A DNA stretch of 64,000 nt from Dethiosulfovibrio peptidovorans DSM 11002 (GCF_000172975.1 NZ_ABTR02000001.1:124001-188000); one strand, 5' to 3'; positions 43,130-53,403 are shown, counted from the stretch's first letter. Translations and numbers: made by a program. The notes: generated from the letters alone by a model not told the origin.

Positions 43130-44272
43130 CTACATCTCCGGCTGGACGGAAGCTGTGTATACCTGGACTCCATTCACGATAACCTTGATGCCGACCGGTT
43201 TCTCCGCATCGTGGGTCTCGTTGATCGTGGTGGATCCGGTAACTCCGGGCCAGTCCTTGGCAGTGGCGAAAGCTTCGGTGATCTTCTCGGGATCGGCGCT
43301 GTTCGCCCTCTTGATGGCGTCTATGACGAACATATAGCAGTCATATCCAAGAGCCGAGTTGGCGTTGGGCTCGGACATGTCGGTTCCGGCGTACTTATCC
43401 CTCCAGAGCTTGGTGAAGGTCTCGGCCTCTTTGGTCATGTCTGGCATCTCCGGGGCATAGGGGAAGGTGGTGTAGGAGAAGCCCTCGGCGGCATCTCCGC
43501 CGATCTTTACCAGATCGGGATTGTCCATGGCATCTCCGCCCATGATGTAGAAATCGGCTCCAAGCTCCCTGGCCTGCTTCATGATGATTGCGCCCTCGGC
43601 GAAATAGGAGGGAATGTAGAGGAAGTCGGCCCCTTTGGAGATGGCGTCGGTCAGCTGAGCAGTGAAGTCCTGGTCACCGGACTGATACTTGTAGATTCCG
43701 GCTATGTTTCCACCCATCTTGACGAAAGCCTTCTTGAAGAAGTTCCCCAGTCCAACCGAATAGTCCTGGGCTACATCCAGAAGTAAAGCGGCGTTTCTGG
43801 CCTCGAGATCGTTATAGGCATAGGTGGCCGCAGCGGCTCCCTGGTAGGGGTCGATGAAGCACATGCGGAAATAGTATTTCTTGCCCTGAGTCACCAGGGG
43901 ATTGGTGGCGGAGTCGGTGATGCAGGGAATACCGGACTTCTCCGCGACCTCTCCTCCCGCCATGGACAGGGAAGAACCGTAGCTCCCTATTATGGCGACG
44001 ACCTTCTCCTTGTCGATAAGTCGCTTGACCGCATTGGCCGCCTCGACCTTATCGGACTTGTTGTCCACTATGAACAACTTGACAGGACGTCCGAGAACCT
44101 CGGGAGCCTGCTCGTGGGCCAGCTTGATACCCTCTACGGTCAACTGACCGCCGAAGGCATTCTGCCCCGTCATGGGTTCATAGACGCCTATGCGGATTTC
44201 GTCCGCGGCGAAGGCGGACCCTACGAGGATGAAGACCAACAATACCGCTGAAAAAACCTTGAGTGCTTTCAA
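43130..44272 (-). CDS. livK: Branched-chain amino acid (or related) periplasmic binding protein
   Basis: The 380-residue protein has a signal peptide (MKALKVFSAVLLVFILVG, cut after ...AFA) and a type I periplasmic binding fold with IRIGVYEPMTGQNAFGG and VVAIIGSYGSSLSMAGG. LivK-type proteins bind Leu, Ile, Val or other amino acids; the specificity here is not readable. The start is a TTG behind GGGAGG. Confidence 0.93.
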   Translation of the reverse strand: MKALKVFSAVLLVFILVGSAFAADEIRIGVYEPMTGQNAFGGQLTVEGIKLAHEQAPEVLGRPVKLFIVDNKSDKVEAANAVKRLIDKEKVVAIIGSYGSSLSMAGGEVAEKSGIPCITDSATNPLVTQGKKYYFRMCFIDPYQGAAAATYAYNDLEARNAALLLDVAQDYSVGLGNFFKKAFVKMGGNIAGIYKYQSGDQDFTAQLTDAISKGADFLYIPSYFAEGAIIMKQARELGADFYIMGGDAMDNPDLVKIGGDAAEGFSYTTFPYAPEMPDMTKEAETFTKLWRDKYAGTDMSEPNANSALGYDCYMFVIDAIKRANSADPEKITEAFATAKDWPGVTGSTTINETHDAEKPVGIKVIVNGVQVYTASVQPEM

Positions 44273-44319
44273 CTTAGAAGTCCCTCCCTACTGAGATATT
44301 GTGTGAACAGTACGAATCT

Positions 44320-44348
44320 ATTATATACTAGGAACCCTACAAAAACAA
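44320..44348 (-). promoter_or_regulatory. Promoter of the livKHMGF operon
   Basis: On the minus strand TTGTTT (44343-44348) and TATAAT (44320-44325) are 17 bases apart. The -35 box lies in the T-tract of the nrdR terminator. Confidence 0.65.
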
Positions 44349-44351
44349 AAC

Positions 44352-44376
44352 CCCCGGTCGAATTTAAAGACCGGGG
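44352..44376 (-). terminator. Terminator after nrdR
   Basis: CCCCGGTC and GACCGGGG form an 8-base stem with a 9-base loop, followed on the minus strand by GTTTTGTTTTT. It lies 23 bases after the nrdR stop. Confidence 0.85.
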
Positions 44377-44399
44377 ATCTGAAGTTTTTATAGACACCT

Positions 44400-44867
44400 C
44401 TATATATTTCGTTTCCTCTCCAGGATATCGGAGATCTCCTTCTGGAAGCTGGCCAGGTCGGAGAACTCCCTGTATACCGAGGCGAAACGGACGTAAGCGA
44501 CCTTGTCAAGCTCCGCCAGCTCCTCCATGACGAGTTCTCCGATCCTAGAGCTGGGAATCTCGCCGGCTCCGGCGGCCAAAAGCCTGTCCTCCACCTTGCA
44601 GACGACCTCCTCCATTTTTTCAAGAGAGATCGGGCGCTTCTCACAGGCCTTCCTCACTCCACGGAAGATCTTCTCCCTGTCGAAGGCCTCCCTACGACCG
44701 TCCTTCTTGGAGATCCATATAACCTTTTTTTCCTCCACTCTCTCGTAAGTGGTGAACCTGGAGGAACACTGAGGGCATTCCCTTCTGCGCCTCACGATAC
44801 GCCCTTCGTCGGCGGTCCTGGTCTCTATAACCCTGGTCTCCGAAGCCTTGCATTTAGGACATCTCAC
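44400..44867 (-). CDS. nrdR: Transcriptional repressor NrdR
   Basis: The protein (155 residues) has an N-terminal zinc ribbon (RCPKCKASETRVIETR and RRRRECPQCSSRFTTYE) and an ATP-cone domain that senses dATP/ATP. NrdR represses ribonucleotide reductase genes. I place the start at the GTG at 44867, which has AGGAGG 7 bases upstream and gives the usual MRCPxC start; the ATG two codons earlier is too close to the binding site. It lies downstream of rpsU. Confidence 0.95.
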   Translation of the reverse strand: MRCPKCKASETRVIETRTADEGRIVRRRRECPQCSSRFTTYERVEEKKVIWISKKDGRREAFDREKIFRGVRKACEKRPISLEKMEEVVCKVEDRLLAAGAGEIPSSRIGELVMEELAELDKVAYVRFASVYREFSDLASFQKEISDILERKRNI

Positions 44868-44885
44868 GGTCATTCCTCCTAGAAA

Positions 44886-44915
44886 AGAGGACCCGGAAAG
44901 ATCTCCGGGTCCTCT
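44886..44915 (-). terminator. Terminator after rpsU
   Basis: AGAGGACCCGG and CCGGGTCCTCT form a perfect 11-base stem with an 8-base loop between rpsU and nrdR, followed on the minus strand by TTTTCT. nrdR may rely on read-through or a promoter I did not identify. Confidence 0.8.
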
Positions 44916-44923
44916 GGCGATTC

Positions 44924-45103
44924 TTACTTTCTACGGCGTTTCTTGGCCAATTCCTGGCGCTTACGCTTCTTGGCCTCGCTGGGCTTTTCGTAATGCTCCC
45001 TCTGACGGGCCTCTCTAAGGACTCCCGTCTTGGAGACATCTCTCTTGAACCGCCTGAGGGCGTCCTCAAGGGACTCGTTGTCACGTCGTACAATCGTCGT
45101 CAT
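44924..45103 (-). CDS. rpsU: 30S ribosomal protein S21
   Basis: The 59-residue basic protein has S21 features: [20 protein letters not shown], an [14 protein letters not shown] segment and a KKRRRK tail. The ATG at 45103 follows GGAGGG; the longer open frame upstream is not coding. It lies 31 bases after the HIT gene. Confidence 0.96.
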   Translation of the reverse strand: MTTIVRRDNESLEDALRRFKRDVSKTGVLREARQREHYEKPSEAKKRKRQELAKKRRRK

Positions 45104-45134
45104 ATCCGTTCCCTCCTTTCTTCTCCACCAACGC

Positions 45135-45473
45135 CTATCCCGGAGGCCATCCCATTGGACGACCAGACAGCAGGTGGACGTGAAGGTGGGGGACTGTCTG
45201 ACCGGCATCCTCGCCACAATTGACGACTAGCCGGTATCCTGAATCCGGAGAGATTCGGTTAACGACTTCCCGGACCGCAGCCATGATGGAAATCCAGAGG
45301 GTCGGGTCCTCCACTTGATCGATAGAAGGGATGTGCTCCTTCGGAACGATCAGGACATGACGGGGGGCTTGGGGGGATATATCCCGGAAAGCGAGACAAC
45401 GATCGTTTTCGTAGACGACCTCCGCCTTCGATTTTCCTGCCACTATCGCACAAAAGGGACAATCACGACCCAA
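45135..45473 (-). CDS. HIT-family nucleotide-binding protein
   Basis: The protein (112 residues from the TTG at 45473) has a CPFC pair near the start, [10 protein letters not shown], and the histidine triad in [11 protein letters not shown], matching the Hint/HinT branch that hydrolyses nucleoside phosphoramidates. I chose the TTG because GAGGTGA lies 8 bases upstream; a GTG at 45482 and a TTG at 45518 are possible. It follows the J-domain gene by about 70 bases. Confidence 0.9.
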   Translation of the reverse strand: MGRDCPFCAIVAGKSKAEVVYENDRCLAFRDISPQAPRHVLIVPKEHIPSIDQVEDPTLWISIMAAVREVVNRISPDSGYRLVVNCGEDAGQTVPHLHVHLLSGRPMGWPPG

Positions 45474-45544
45474 AGACCTCACCTCTCGCCTCTCTGACTC
45501 GTCTCGTCGATCGAACAAACAGATCGAAAGAACTAAAGATCATT

Positions 45545-46570
45545 TTATACTACTGTGCTCCGACATACAATAGCACGAGACCAAGCTTTTACCGCAGGAG
45601 AAGGGGAATTTTGCGAAATCTCCTCTATTCGGGGCAGAAAAACCCTGGGACATCCTCTCCGATATAACTGCCTGAGGAGAGGAACCAACAGATCTTCCTG
45701 GTCCCTACCCAAAAGCGAAGACACCCTAGACTCCGGAAGAAAGGGCAGATCCTGCGGCCAGAAAGAGACAAGCAAGCCCGCCACCTGAGAGGAAACCGGG
45801 TCCTGAAGTCCGGCGTATACCGCTGGCCCCCCGGGAAGGGCTCTCAACCATCGAAGATATCTCCGTGCCGTACCCAGAGTCATATCCCCGAAATGGGGAG
45901 CCACCGCCATTGCCAGTCTCAGGGAACTCATAGGATCGGAGATGGAGACGACAGCTTCGACACCGACCTCGTCCATACCGTAGAGGGAGATGCTCTCCTC
46001 CACAGCCGACAAAACCTCCTGAGAGCACAGAGAGCCCTTCAACCCCTGCAGGGCCAGTCCCCGAACCTCGGGCAAGGCACTCTTGAGCCGTCTGAGCAGC
46101 CTCTGCCTTTCCGAAATCCCCCCCGACCTATCGACCCTGGAGAGCAACGAATCTATATGGATCTCCGTCCCGGAGAGTATATCATCCACCTTTTTAGCCC
46201 TCTTCAGTCTCTCTTCTCTGAAACGGCGTTCCTTTTCCTCCTTTTTTTCCCGTCTCTTCCTGGAGATATCGCCGACGGTCCTGGAAACCCAGGAAGAGGC
46301 CCTTACCAGGGGATCCATAAACTTCCTGAAATCCACTGTTCTACCTCTATCCGGCGGCTCCTCTTTGAAGGTCTCTCCGGAACGAAACATGTCCCTGAGG
46401 ACCATATACGCCTCGGAGATTCTCTCGAAATCGCCCTCCTCGACGCCTTTTCCTACGTCCGGATGGGTACTACGAGCGAGCCTCCTGAAAGCCGATTTGA
46501 CATCCGACCAGGGAGCCCCGACAGGAAGACCCAGTACAGAGTAGCAATCGCTGGCTGAAAGCCTCGTCAT
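45545..46570 (-). CDS. J-domain protein paired with an Hsp70-like protein
   Basis: The 341-residue protein has an N-terminal J domain (residues about 7-65, with the HPD motif in STHPDVGKG), a highly charged linker (KRREKKEEKERRFREERLKRAK) and a C-terminal helical region of HEAT-like appearance. The Gly/Phe and zinc parts of DnaJ are absent. It overlaps the Hsp70-like gene as ATGA, so the two are made together. I infer a dedicated co-chaperone; its client is unknown. Confidence 0.8.
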   Translation of the reverse strand: MTRLSASDCYSVLGLPVGAPWSDVKSAFRRLARSTHPDVGKGVEEGDFERISEAYMVLRDMFRSGETFKEEPPDRGRTVDFRKFMDPLVRASSWVSRTVGDISRKRREKKEEKERRFREERLKRAKKVDDILSGTEIHIDSLLSRVDRSGGISERQRLLRRLKSALPEVRGLALQGLKGSLCSQEVLSAVEESISLYGMDEVGVEAVVSISDPMSSLRLAMAVAPHFGDMTLGTARRYLRWLRALPGGPAVYAGLQDPVSSQVAGLLVSFWPQDLPFLPESRVSSLLGRDQEDLLVPLLRQLYRRGCPRVFLPRIEEISQNSPSPAVKAWSRAIVCRSTVV

Positions 46571-48138
46571 CCCATGATCACATCCTCCAAGGCCGAGGTC
46601 ATCCTGGCCAGCTCACCTATGCCGTCCTCGTATAAAAGGGGCTCCAGATCGCGCATCAGTGAGACCTTTCCAAAGGCCTCGTTTATCTTATCCTGCTGTT
46701 CCGGCGACAATCCGGGAGAAAGCCGAGCGATGCGAATCTCCAGAGAGCTCAGCGATAGCTTATCCTCGCCCTTGCGTGAGGTTACCCCCAATTCCATCGG
46801 AGCGATATGAATGGAATCGCCGAACTCTCTGGAGAGGACCACGTTCAAGAGCCCCCCCGAATCTACACGGAAGTTCAGGTCCACCTTCTCGCCTTCCTTC
46901 ATGCCCTTAAGATCCAGTCTGGCTATTTCCCTGCATCTTCTTCTGGAAAGATGGTCTCCCTGATACATACGGAGTTGAAAATCCCCGTCGGAAACGCTAC
47001 GAAAGGCTCGATCGGACCTGGCTGGAAGGGGATGTCCCTTGCCGAGAAGGGGGACAGGGGTTCCGTCGAAGGCGATCACGCCAAGGCTCTCGGAGAGGAC
47101 GTCCAGCAGAAGACGGTTCTCCCCGTTGACCCCATACATTGCAGCACCCAGCGCCACGGCTTCGTCGGGACAACGACCCATCCTCACCGGTATGGTTATC
47201 TCCTCCGACAACATACGTCTGAGGACCGGGATGCGACTGCTTCCTCCCACCATAACGACGCTCTGAGGTTCGTGCCGACGGCAGAGCAAGGCTGCCAGGT
47301 CGATCGCCTTTCTTATCAAGGGCATGAACAAGCGCTCCAGATCCACCCTGGAAAGTGACAGTTCCCTTATGTCTCCAGCCAGAGGAAGAGGCGGATTCCA
47401 GGTCAATTTTTCCCTGAAGGACAGCTCGCATTTAAGCCTTTCGGCCTCCACCATAAGAAGACCGTGCATGGGGTTATCATCCTCGAAGGAGACTCCCAGC
47501 CTCTCTGCCAGATACCTCACTAGAGCCTTATCCAATTCGACCCCTCCGATGGAGGAGTCGCCCAGGCTTTCCAAGACCTGCCAGGTGTCTCCGTCTCTCT
47601 CCACCACGGACAAATCTACGGTTCCCCCGCCGAAGTCGAAGACCAGAATCCTCCCGGAACTCTCGCAATACAGGGCGGCGGCGGTCGGCTCGTTCAGTAT
47701 GCGAACCTCCTCGAATCCCGCCTCCCTGGCGGCACGGGCGGCGGCGGAACGCTCGAGAAAGCTGAACTGAGCCGGCACGGTCAGCACGCAGTCGGTCACA
47801 ACATGACCCAAAAAGGCCTCGCAGTCCTCCCTTATCTCGGATATGAGGGGAACCAGCATTTCCTGAGCGGATCGATTCCTTCCTCCTACGGAGGGATACC
47901 AGTCGGAGCCGAGATGCCTCTTGACATCCCACCAACAACGACGATCCGGTCGGGAGACCATGCGTCGGGCCTCCTCCCCTACAAGCCATTTTCCACGGTC
48001 GAAACACACCACCGAGGGGGTCTTGACCTCTCCCCATCGGTTAGGGATCAACACGGCACCTTCCAGGTCTTTGTGTACAGCCGCAAGGGCATAGCGAGTT
48101 CCCAGGTCTATACCCAATACGATTCGTCCGGATCTCAC
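46567..48138 (-). CDS. Non-canonical Hsp70-family chaperone
   Basis: The 523-residue protein keeps the actin-like ATPase of Hsp70 (IVLGIDLGTRYALAAV, ILNEPTAAALY, LVFDFGGGTVDLSVV, MVGGSSRIPVLR) but its substrate-binding part is shorter and divergent, ending in an acidic helix. It is clearly distinct from the canonical DnaK at 51586-53403. HscC-like relatives are possible. It starts with a GTG overlapping the mtaB stop and is followed directly by the J-domain gene, suggesting a specialised Hsp70/J pair. Confidence 0.85.
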   Translation of the reverse strand: MRSGRIVLGIDLGTRYALAAVHKDLEGAVLIPNRWGEVKTPSVVCFDRGKWLVGEEARRMVSRPDRRCWWDVKRHLGSDWYPSVGGRNRSAQEMLVPLISEIREDCEAFLGHVVTDCVLTVPAQFSFLERSAAARAAREAGFEEVRILNEPTAAALYCESSGRILVFDFGGGTVDLSVVERDGDTWQVLESLGDSSIGGVELDKALVRYLAERLGVSFEDDNPMHGLLMVEAERLKCELSFREKLTWNPPLPLAGDIRELSLSRVDLERLFMPLIRKAIDLAALLCRRHEPQSVVMVGGSSRIPVLRRMLSEEITIPVRMGRCPDEAVALGAAMYGVNGENRLLLDVLSESLGVIAFDGTPVPLLGKGHPLPARSDRAFRSVSDGDFQLRMYQGDHLSRRRCREIARLDLKGMKEGEKVDLNFRVDSGGLLNVVLSREFGDSIHIAPMELGVTSRKGEDKLSLSSLEIRIARLSPGLSPEQQDKINEAFGKVSLMRDLEPLLYEDGIGELARMTSALEDVIMG

Positions 48139-49433
48139 GGGGAGATCACCTCTCCTCGGAGCTCTCCATCGACCATATCAGCGATACGGCAACGAACTAT
48201 CCCGTCTACTTTTCCGCATCCCAGGGCGGACAGCCTTATGAAATGAGGCGTGTAACCCGAGACCCTCCCCTCGGAGACCTCTTCGATCAACAGAAGTTCT
48301 TCCTTGCCTACCCAGCGGGATACGTAACGGTCCAGCAGTTCCCTTCCCTTTTCTATCACGGTCTTGCATCTTTCCTCTGCGATCGATTTAGGAGGTCTGT
48401 CCGGCAAAGAGGCCGCCTTCGTTCCCTTCCTGGGAGAATAGGGGAAGCTGTGGATACGGCCTATGCCGCCCAATTCCAGAACCGATAAGGTGTTTGCGAA
48501 GGCTAGATCGTCCTCTCCGGGGAACCCCACCAGGATATCCGTCGATATGTGGACGTCCTCTCCCATGGCAGACTTTATTCTGTCGAGCAGACTCAGGTAT
48601 TCGTCCGCTGTGTGCCCTCTTCCCATGGCGTTCAGTACCCTATCGTCCCCGCTTTGAAGGGGCAGATGGAGGTGAGGACAGAATGACTCGATCTCGGCCA
48701 TGGCATCCAACAAGTCGTCTCCCACGGAAAAGGGCTCGAGAGATCCAAAACGGATACGTTTAACCCCGTCTATCGCTCCGACCGCTCTCAGCAGATCCGC
48801 CAACCCCGGACCTCCTTCTCTGCCGTAAAGGCCGAGATGCACCCCGGTCAGGACGATCTCCGGACATCCGGATTCGACCACCGAGCGGACCTCCCTTTCC
48901 AGATCGTCCAGAGGACGACTTACAGGTTTCCCCCTCAAAAAGGGGATTATGCAGTAACTACAAAAGTGATCACAGCCATCCTGAACCTTCAGAAACGCCC
49001 TGGTGGTCAAGCTGGGCCTGTCAAGAAAGAGAGACTCCCAACGAGACGAGGTTGCGACCGTCTCCATGACTCCATGGGGAACTCCGCCTCTCAAGGTCTC
49101 CATCACCAAAGGAACGACCTCGTCCTTTCTCCTGTTCCCTACCAGCAGATCCACCCCAAGGGCCTTTGCCTCATCGTACGAGATTCCCTGGGCCCAGCAG
49201 CCGGTGGCCACGACCAGCCCTTCCGGAGAAGCCCGTCTGAACCTCCGGACGATCTGTCTCGATTTTCTGTCCGCCTCGGCCGTTACGGAGCAGGACACCA
49301 GCACAGCGGCATCCCAGTCGTTTCCTTCCGTGATCCTGCATCCCGCTCTCGTGAAGGCCGAGGCTATGGCATCGGCCTCGTAGAGGTTTGTCCGACAGCC
49401 CAGTGCCTTTATTCGAACGGAGAACTCCGTCAC
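48135..49433 (-). CDS. mtaB: tRNA methylthiotransferase MtaB
   Basis: The 432-residue radical-SAM protein has the three-cysteine N-terminal domain (LGCRTN, VSCSVT, TGCWAQ), the radical SAM cluster motif CDHFCSYC and a C-terminal TRAM-like domain. This MiaB-like arrangement with the short N-terminus matches MtaB, which adds methylthio to t6A37 of tRNA. GTG start overlapping the prmA stop as GTGA. Confidence 0.92.
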   Translation of the reverse strand: MTEFSVRIKALGCRTNLYEADAIASAFTRAGCRITEGNDWDAAVLVSCSVTAEADRKSRQIVRRFRRASPEGLVVATGCWAQGISYDEAKALGVDLLVGNRRKDEVVPLVMETLRGGVPHGVMETVATSSRWESLFLDRPSLTTRAFLKVQDGCDHFCSYCIIPFLRGKPVSRPLDDLEREVRSVVESGCPEIVLTGVHLGLYGREGGPGLADLLRAVGAIDGVKRIRFGSLEPFSVGDDLLDAMAEIESFCPHLHLPLQSGDDRVLNAMGRGHTADEYLSLLDRIKSAMGEDVHISTDILVGFPGEDDLAFANTLSVLELGGIGRIHSFPYSPRKGTKAASLPDRPPKSIAEERCKTVIEKGRELLDRYVSRWVGKEELLLIEEVSEGRVSGYTPHFIRLSALGCGKVDGIVRCRIADMVDGELRGEVISP

Positions 49434-50296
49434 CCCTTCTTCACCGCCAAACCCAGCCAGTCGTCGCTGGAAACCTCCTCGACGACAGTCAGCCCCGAAC
49501 GGGATAAAGCGGATACGAAAATATCCCTCTCGCTGACCGTAAGCCCTGAGAATATGGCGATCCCGGCGTCGCCTATCGCCTCCGGAACCTGAGGAATCAT
49601 CTTGAGCAGAGGTTCAAGAAGGATGTTTGCGACGAGCAGGTCCACCACCTTATCGAAACCGTTTAGCAGATCGCCTTCCTCAACGTGAACCGGGACATCG
49701 CCGAGATCGTTAAGGTCGAGGTTCGACCGGACTTCGTCCATAACGGCAGGATCGAGGTCTCTGGCGTAAACCACCCCAGCTCCCAGCTTGGCCGCGGCGA
49801 TGGAAAGTATGCCAGAACCGCAGCCGATATCGGCCACAGCGGCCTCGTGGGAGAGGTATTTCTCCATCAGTGACAGTACGTTCTGGGTGCTCTCGTGATA
49901 ACCGGTTCCGAATGCGCTTCCGGGATTTATGTACAGAGGTATTCTTCCCTCCGGCTCCTTGCCTCTATGCCAGGGAGCCAGTACGACGAACCTCTCCCCT
50001 ATGTTGAGAGGGGGGAACGCCTCCAACGAGAGGGCGTTCCACTGACGGTTCTCCAGTCTTCCCATATCGTAGACGGAGACCTCGGGCCACTCGGACATCA
50101 AGGGAGTCAACTGTTCCATCCAGTGTCCCAGATCGTAGTTGCTCCTGTAATAGGCTCGAAGCTCGACGGCAGAAGGTTTATCGTCCTCTTCCGATCCGAT
50201 ACAGCCGGAGGCCTCGGCAAGAGATTGAAGAACCTCTCCCTGCCCAGCAGGTCCTTTCAGGGTTATATACCACCAGTAGCTATCGGTCTCAGTCAT
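49430..50296 (-). CDS. prmA: Ribosomal protein L11 methyltransferase PrmA
   Basis: The protein (288 residues from the ATG at 50296) has an N-terminal substrate-recognition domain and a SAM-dependent methyltransferase fold with VADIGCGSGILSIAAAKLG, YARDLDP and LLVANILLEPL. PrmA trimethylates L11. GGAGGG lies 6 bases before the chosen ATG. It is first in prmA-mtaB-hsp70-J-domain. Confidence 0.93.
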   Translation of the reverse strand: MTETDSYWWYITLKGPAGQGEVLQSLAEASGCIGSEEDDKPSAVELRAYYRSNYDLGHWMEQLTPLMSEWPEVSVYDMGRLENRQWNALSLEAFPPLNIGERFVVLAPWHRGKEPEGRIPLYINPGSAFGTGYHESTQNVLSLMEKYLSHEAAVADIGCGSGILSIAAAKLGAGVVYARDLDPAVMDEVRSNLDLNDLGDVPVHVEEGDLLNGFDKVVDLLVANILLEPLLKMIPQVPEAIGDAGIAIFSGLTVSERDIFVSALSRSGLTVVEEVSSDDWLGLAVKKG

Positions 50297-50376
50297 AAAA
50301 ATCCCTCCGCAGTGCCTCAGGAACAGCCAGGCTCCGTCAGCCACAAGATCAGTGCCCTTCGGCACCGTCGCCATCT

Positions 50377-50382
50377 ATTATA
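50377..50382 (-). promoter_or_regulatory. -10 box of the prmA operon
   Basis: TATAAT on the minus strand lies about 80 bases before the prmA start, just after the dnaJ terminator. A good -35 box at 16-18 bases is not evident, so this is tentative. Confidence 0.4.
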
Positions 50383-50399
50383 ACAAGAGCGCCAAAAAA

Positions 50400-50424
50400 A
50401 ACGAGGAGGGATATCCTCCTCGTT
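50400..50424 (-). terminator. Terminator after dnaJ
   Basis: AACGAGGAGG and CCTCCTCGTT form a perfect 10-base stem with a 5-base loop, followed on the minus strand by a run of eight T. It closes the hrcA-grpE-dnaK-dnaJ operon. Confidence 0.9.
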
Positions 50425-50432
50425 AGAACAGA

Positions 50433-51566
50433 CTAACTGAATAGCCCTTTCAATTTTTCGAAAACGCCTCCGCCGTCGGTCTCGACGTCGACCTTCATCT
50501 CCGATGCAAGAGCCTCTATCAGACCTCTCTGGCGATCGGTGAGTTTCTTTGGGACCTCCACCGTCGTATGGAGGAAGAGGTCGCCTCTTCTGGACGTGTT
50601 TCGAAGGCTGGGCATACCGCACCCCTTTACCCTCAAGACCTCTCCTGGCTCCGTTCCGGAGGAGACCGTCACTTTTTTCTCGCCGTCGATCAAGGTCGAG
50701 ACGGTGACGTCTCCTCCCAAAGCCGCAAGGGGGAAAGGCAGAGGAAGCCTGCGATGAAGATCCATTCCGTCACGCTCGAAATCCTCGTGAGGAAGGACGT
50801 CTATCACCAGGTAAAGATCCCCGGGAGGTCCACCGTTCTGACCAGCCTCCCCTGAGCCGGGGACCCTGAGCCTCGTGCCTCTGTCCACCCCCGCCTGTAT
50901 GTTGACTTTTAGATCTCTCTTTTTACGAACACGCCCCTGACCGCCGCACTCGTGGCATTTTTTCTCGAATACCTTGCCGGAACCGCCGCAGTCGGGACAG
51001 GTCCCCACGGTAACGGCCTGACCGAACAGGGTCTGGGTTTTCCTTCGGACCTGTCCAGATCCATGACAGGTCTCGCAGGTACGGACCTCCGATCCGGGCT
51101 CGGCTCCCTTTCCGTCGCAGTGGCTACAGGTCTCCCACCTGGGGACCGATACCTCCTTGGCGATTCCCAAGGCCGCCTCTTCCAGGGTGATCACAAGCTC
51201 CATCTCCAGGTCCGCACCCCTTCTGGGACCGTCCCTACGGGCTCCTCCTCTTCCGAACCCTCCGCCGAACATGTTATCGAAAAGGTCGCCGAAGATATCC
51301 CCCATTCCGCCCATGTCTCCGAAGGGATTGCCTCCCTCGCCTACATGACCGAATTGGTCGTACTGGGCCCTCTTCTTGGAATCACTGAGGATCTCGTAAG
51401 CCTCGCTGATCTCCTTGAACTTGGCCTCCGCCTCCGAGTTTCCCGGGTTGGCGTCGGGATGGTACTGCCTGACCAGACGGCGGTAGGCCTTCTTTATCTC
51501 ATCCGCCGAGGCCTCCCGGGAGACGCCGAGGATCTCGTAGTAATCGCGTCCCGTTCCGGCCGCCAT
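50433..51566 (-). CDS. dnaJ: Chaperone protein DnaJ
   Basis: The 377-residue protein has the J domain with HPD (YHPDANPGN), a Gly/Phe-rich linker ([14 protein letters not shown]), four zinc-binding CxxCxGxG repeats ([32 protein letters not shown]) and the C-terminal client-binding domains. It is the type I Hsp40 partner of DnaK and closes the heat-shock operon. Confidence 0.97.
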   Translation of the reverse strand: MAAGTGRDYYEILGVSREASADEIKKAYRRLVRQYHPDANPGNSEAEAKFKEISEAYEILSDSKKRAQYDQFGHVGEGGNPFGDMGGMGDIFGDLFDNMFGGGFGRGGARRDGPRRGADLEMELVITLEEAALGIAKEVSVPRWETCSHCDGKGAEPGSEVRTCETCHGSGQVRRKTQTLFGQAVTVGTCPDCGGSGKVFEKKCHECGGQGRVRKKRDLKVNIQAGVDRGTRLRVPGSGEAGQNGGPPGDLYLVIDVLPHEDFERDGMDLHRRLPLPFPLAALGGDVTVSTLIDGEKKVTVSSGTEPGEVLRVKGCGMPSLRNTSRRGDLFLHTTVEVPKKLTDRQRGLIEALASEMKVDVETDGGGVFEKLKGLFS

Positions 51567-51585
51567 CTACTTCCTCTCCTCCGGA

Positions 51586-53403
51586 CTATTCGGTGAACTC
51601 GGCGTCCACCGTCTCGTCCGAAGCTCCGGACGGTCCACCCTCGGCCTGCTGCCCCTCGCCGGGCTGTTCACCCGCCTGCTGGTAGAGCCTGGTGGAGAAC
51701 TTCTGGACCTCTTCGTTGAGAGCTGAACAGGCCGACTCTATAGCAGAGGGATCTTCTCCCTCCAGGGACTTCTTGACATCGTCTATCTTGGACTGGATTG
51801 ATCCCGTCTCTTCGGCGGTAATCTTATCGCCTAGATCGGATATGAGTTTTTCGGTCCTGTAGACCAAGGCATCCGCCTCGTTCTTCGCCTCTATGTAAGC
51901 CTTTTTCTTGGCGTCGGCGCTTTCGTTGGCCTCCGCCTCCTTTTTCATCCTGTCGATCTCGTCCTTGCTGAGATTGGAGGACTGTATGGTTATATGCTGT
52001 TCCTTGCCCGTCCCCTTGTCGGTGGCCTTGACGTTGAGTATACCGTTGACGTCTATGTTGAAGGACACCTCCACCTGAGGGACACCTCTGGGAGCGGGGG
52101 GAATTCCGTCCAGCACGAAGGTTCCCAGTACCACGTTGTCCGCCGCCATCGATCTTTCCCCCTGAAGGACCTTTATCTCCACCTGGGTCTGTCCGTCCGC
52201 GGCGGTGGTAAATATCTGGCTCTTGGTCACGGGAATGGCGGTATTCCTCTCTATTATCCTGGTACAGACGCCGCCTAAAGTCTCGATGCCGAGGGAAAGA
52301 GGGGTAACGTCGACGAGAACTATGTTCTTGTCCGAATCGCCGCTCATGATCGATCCCTGAATGGCGGCACCGGCGGCAACGCACTCGTCGGGGTTTATAC
52401 CCTTGGTGGGATCCTTGTCGAGAAGCTCTTTTATCTTCCTCTGAACCATGGGCATCCTAGTGGAGCCTCCGACAAGTAGAACCTTGTCGATGGACGAGGC
52501 GTCGAGGTCGCTGTCTTCCAAAGCCCTCTTGACCGGTCCTACAACCCTGGCCAGAAGATCGGAGGTTATCTCCTCGAACTTGGCCCTGGAGAGGGATAGC
52601 TCCATGTGCTTGGGCCCAGTCTCGTTGGCAGTTATGAAGGGCAAGGATATGGAGGTCTCCGGCATGGAGGAAAGCTCTATCTTCGCCTTCTCAGCGGCCT
52701 CACGAAGCCTCTGGAGGGCCATCTTGTCGGAGGAAAGATCGATTCCCTCGGACTTTTTGAACTCGGCTACCATCCAGTCGACGACGGCCATATCCCAGTC
52801 GTCTCCTCCGAGCTGGTTGTCACCGTGGGTGGCCAACACCTCGAACACACCGTCTCCAACGTCGAGGACGGATACGTCGAAGGTTCCTCCTCCGAGGTCG
52901 AACACCAAAAGCTTGGCCTCTCCCTGCTTATTCATGCCGTAGGCCAGGCTCGCGGCGGTAGGCTCGTTGATGATACGAAGCACCTCGAGACCTGCTATGG
53001 CTCCGGCGTCCTTGGTGGCCTGTCTCTGAGCGTCGGTGAAGTAGGCAGGCACGGTTATGACCGCCTGCTTGACCTCCTCTCCAAGATACTCCTCGGCGTC
53101 CCTTTTCATCTTCTGAAGGATCATCGCGGAGATCTCCTGAGGGGTATACTTCTTCCCTCCGGCGGAGACGACATAATCGGTTCCCATATGCCTCTTGATG
53201 GACATCACCGTGTTGTCCGAATTGACGATGGCCTGTCTCTTAGCGAGCTGGCCGACCAATCTCTCTCCCTCTTTGGTAAAAGCCACCACGGAAGGGGTTG
53301 TTCTGGCTCCCTCCGAGTTGGGGATAATAGTTACGTTGTCGCCTTCCTTAACCGCGATACAGCTGTTGGTCGTTCCCAGGTCTATTCCCACTACTTTTGC
53401 CAT
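51586..53403 (-). CDS. dnaK: Chaperone protein DnaK
   Basis: The 605-residue Hsp70 has the ATPase motifs [26 protein letters not shown] and [13 protein letters not shown], the interdomain [14 protein letters not shown]-type linker and a full substrate-binding domain with a helical lid ending in an acidic tail. It follows grpE by 51 bases and precedes dnaJ. Confidence 0.98.
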   Translation of the reverse strand: MAKVVGIDLGTTNSCIAVKEGDNVTIIPNSEGARTTPSVVAFTKEGERLVGQLAKRQAIVNSDNTVMSIKRHMGTDYVVSAGGKKYTPQEISAMILQKMKRDAEEYLGEEVKQAVITVPAYFTDAQRQATKDAGAIAGLEVLRIINEPTAASLAYGMNKQGEAKLLVFDLGGGTFDVSVLDVGDGVFEVLATHGDNQLGGDDWDMAVVDWMVAEFKKSEGIDLSSDKMALQRLREAAEKAKIELSSMPETSISLPFITANETGPKHMELSLSRAKFEEITSDLLARVVGPVKRALEDSDLDASSIDKVLLVGGSTRMPMVQRKIKELLDKDPTKGINPDECVAAGAAIQGSIMSGDSDKNIVLVDVTPLSLGIETLGGVCTRIIERNTAIPVTKSQIFTTAADGQTQVEIKVLQGERSMAADNVVLGTFVLDGIPPAPRGVPQVEVSFNIDVNGILNVKATDKGTGKEQHITIQSSNLSKDEIDRMKKEAEANESADAKKKAYIEAKNEADALVYRTEKLISDLGDKITAEETGSIQSKIDDVKKSLEGEDPSAIESACSALNEEVQKFSTRLYQQAGEQPGEGQQAEGGPSGASDETVDAEFTE

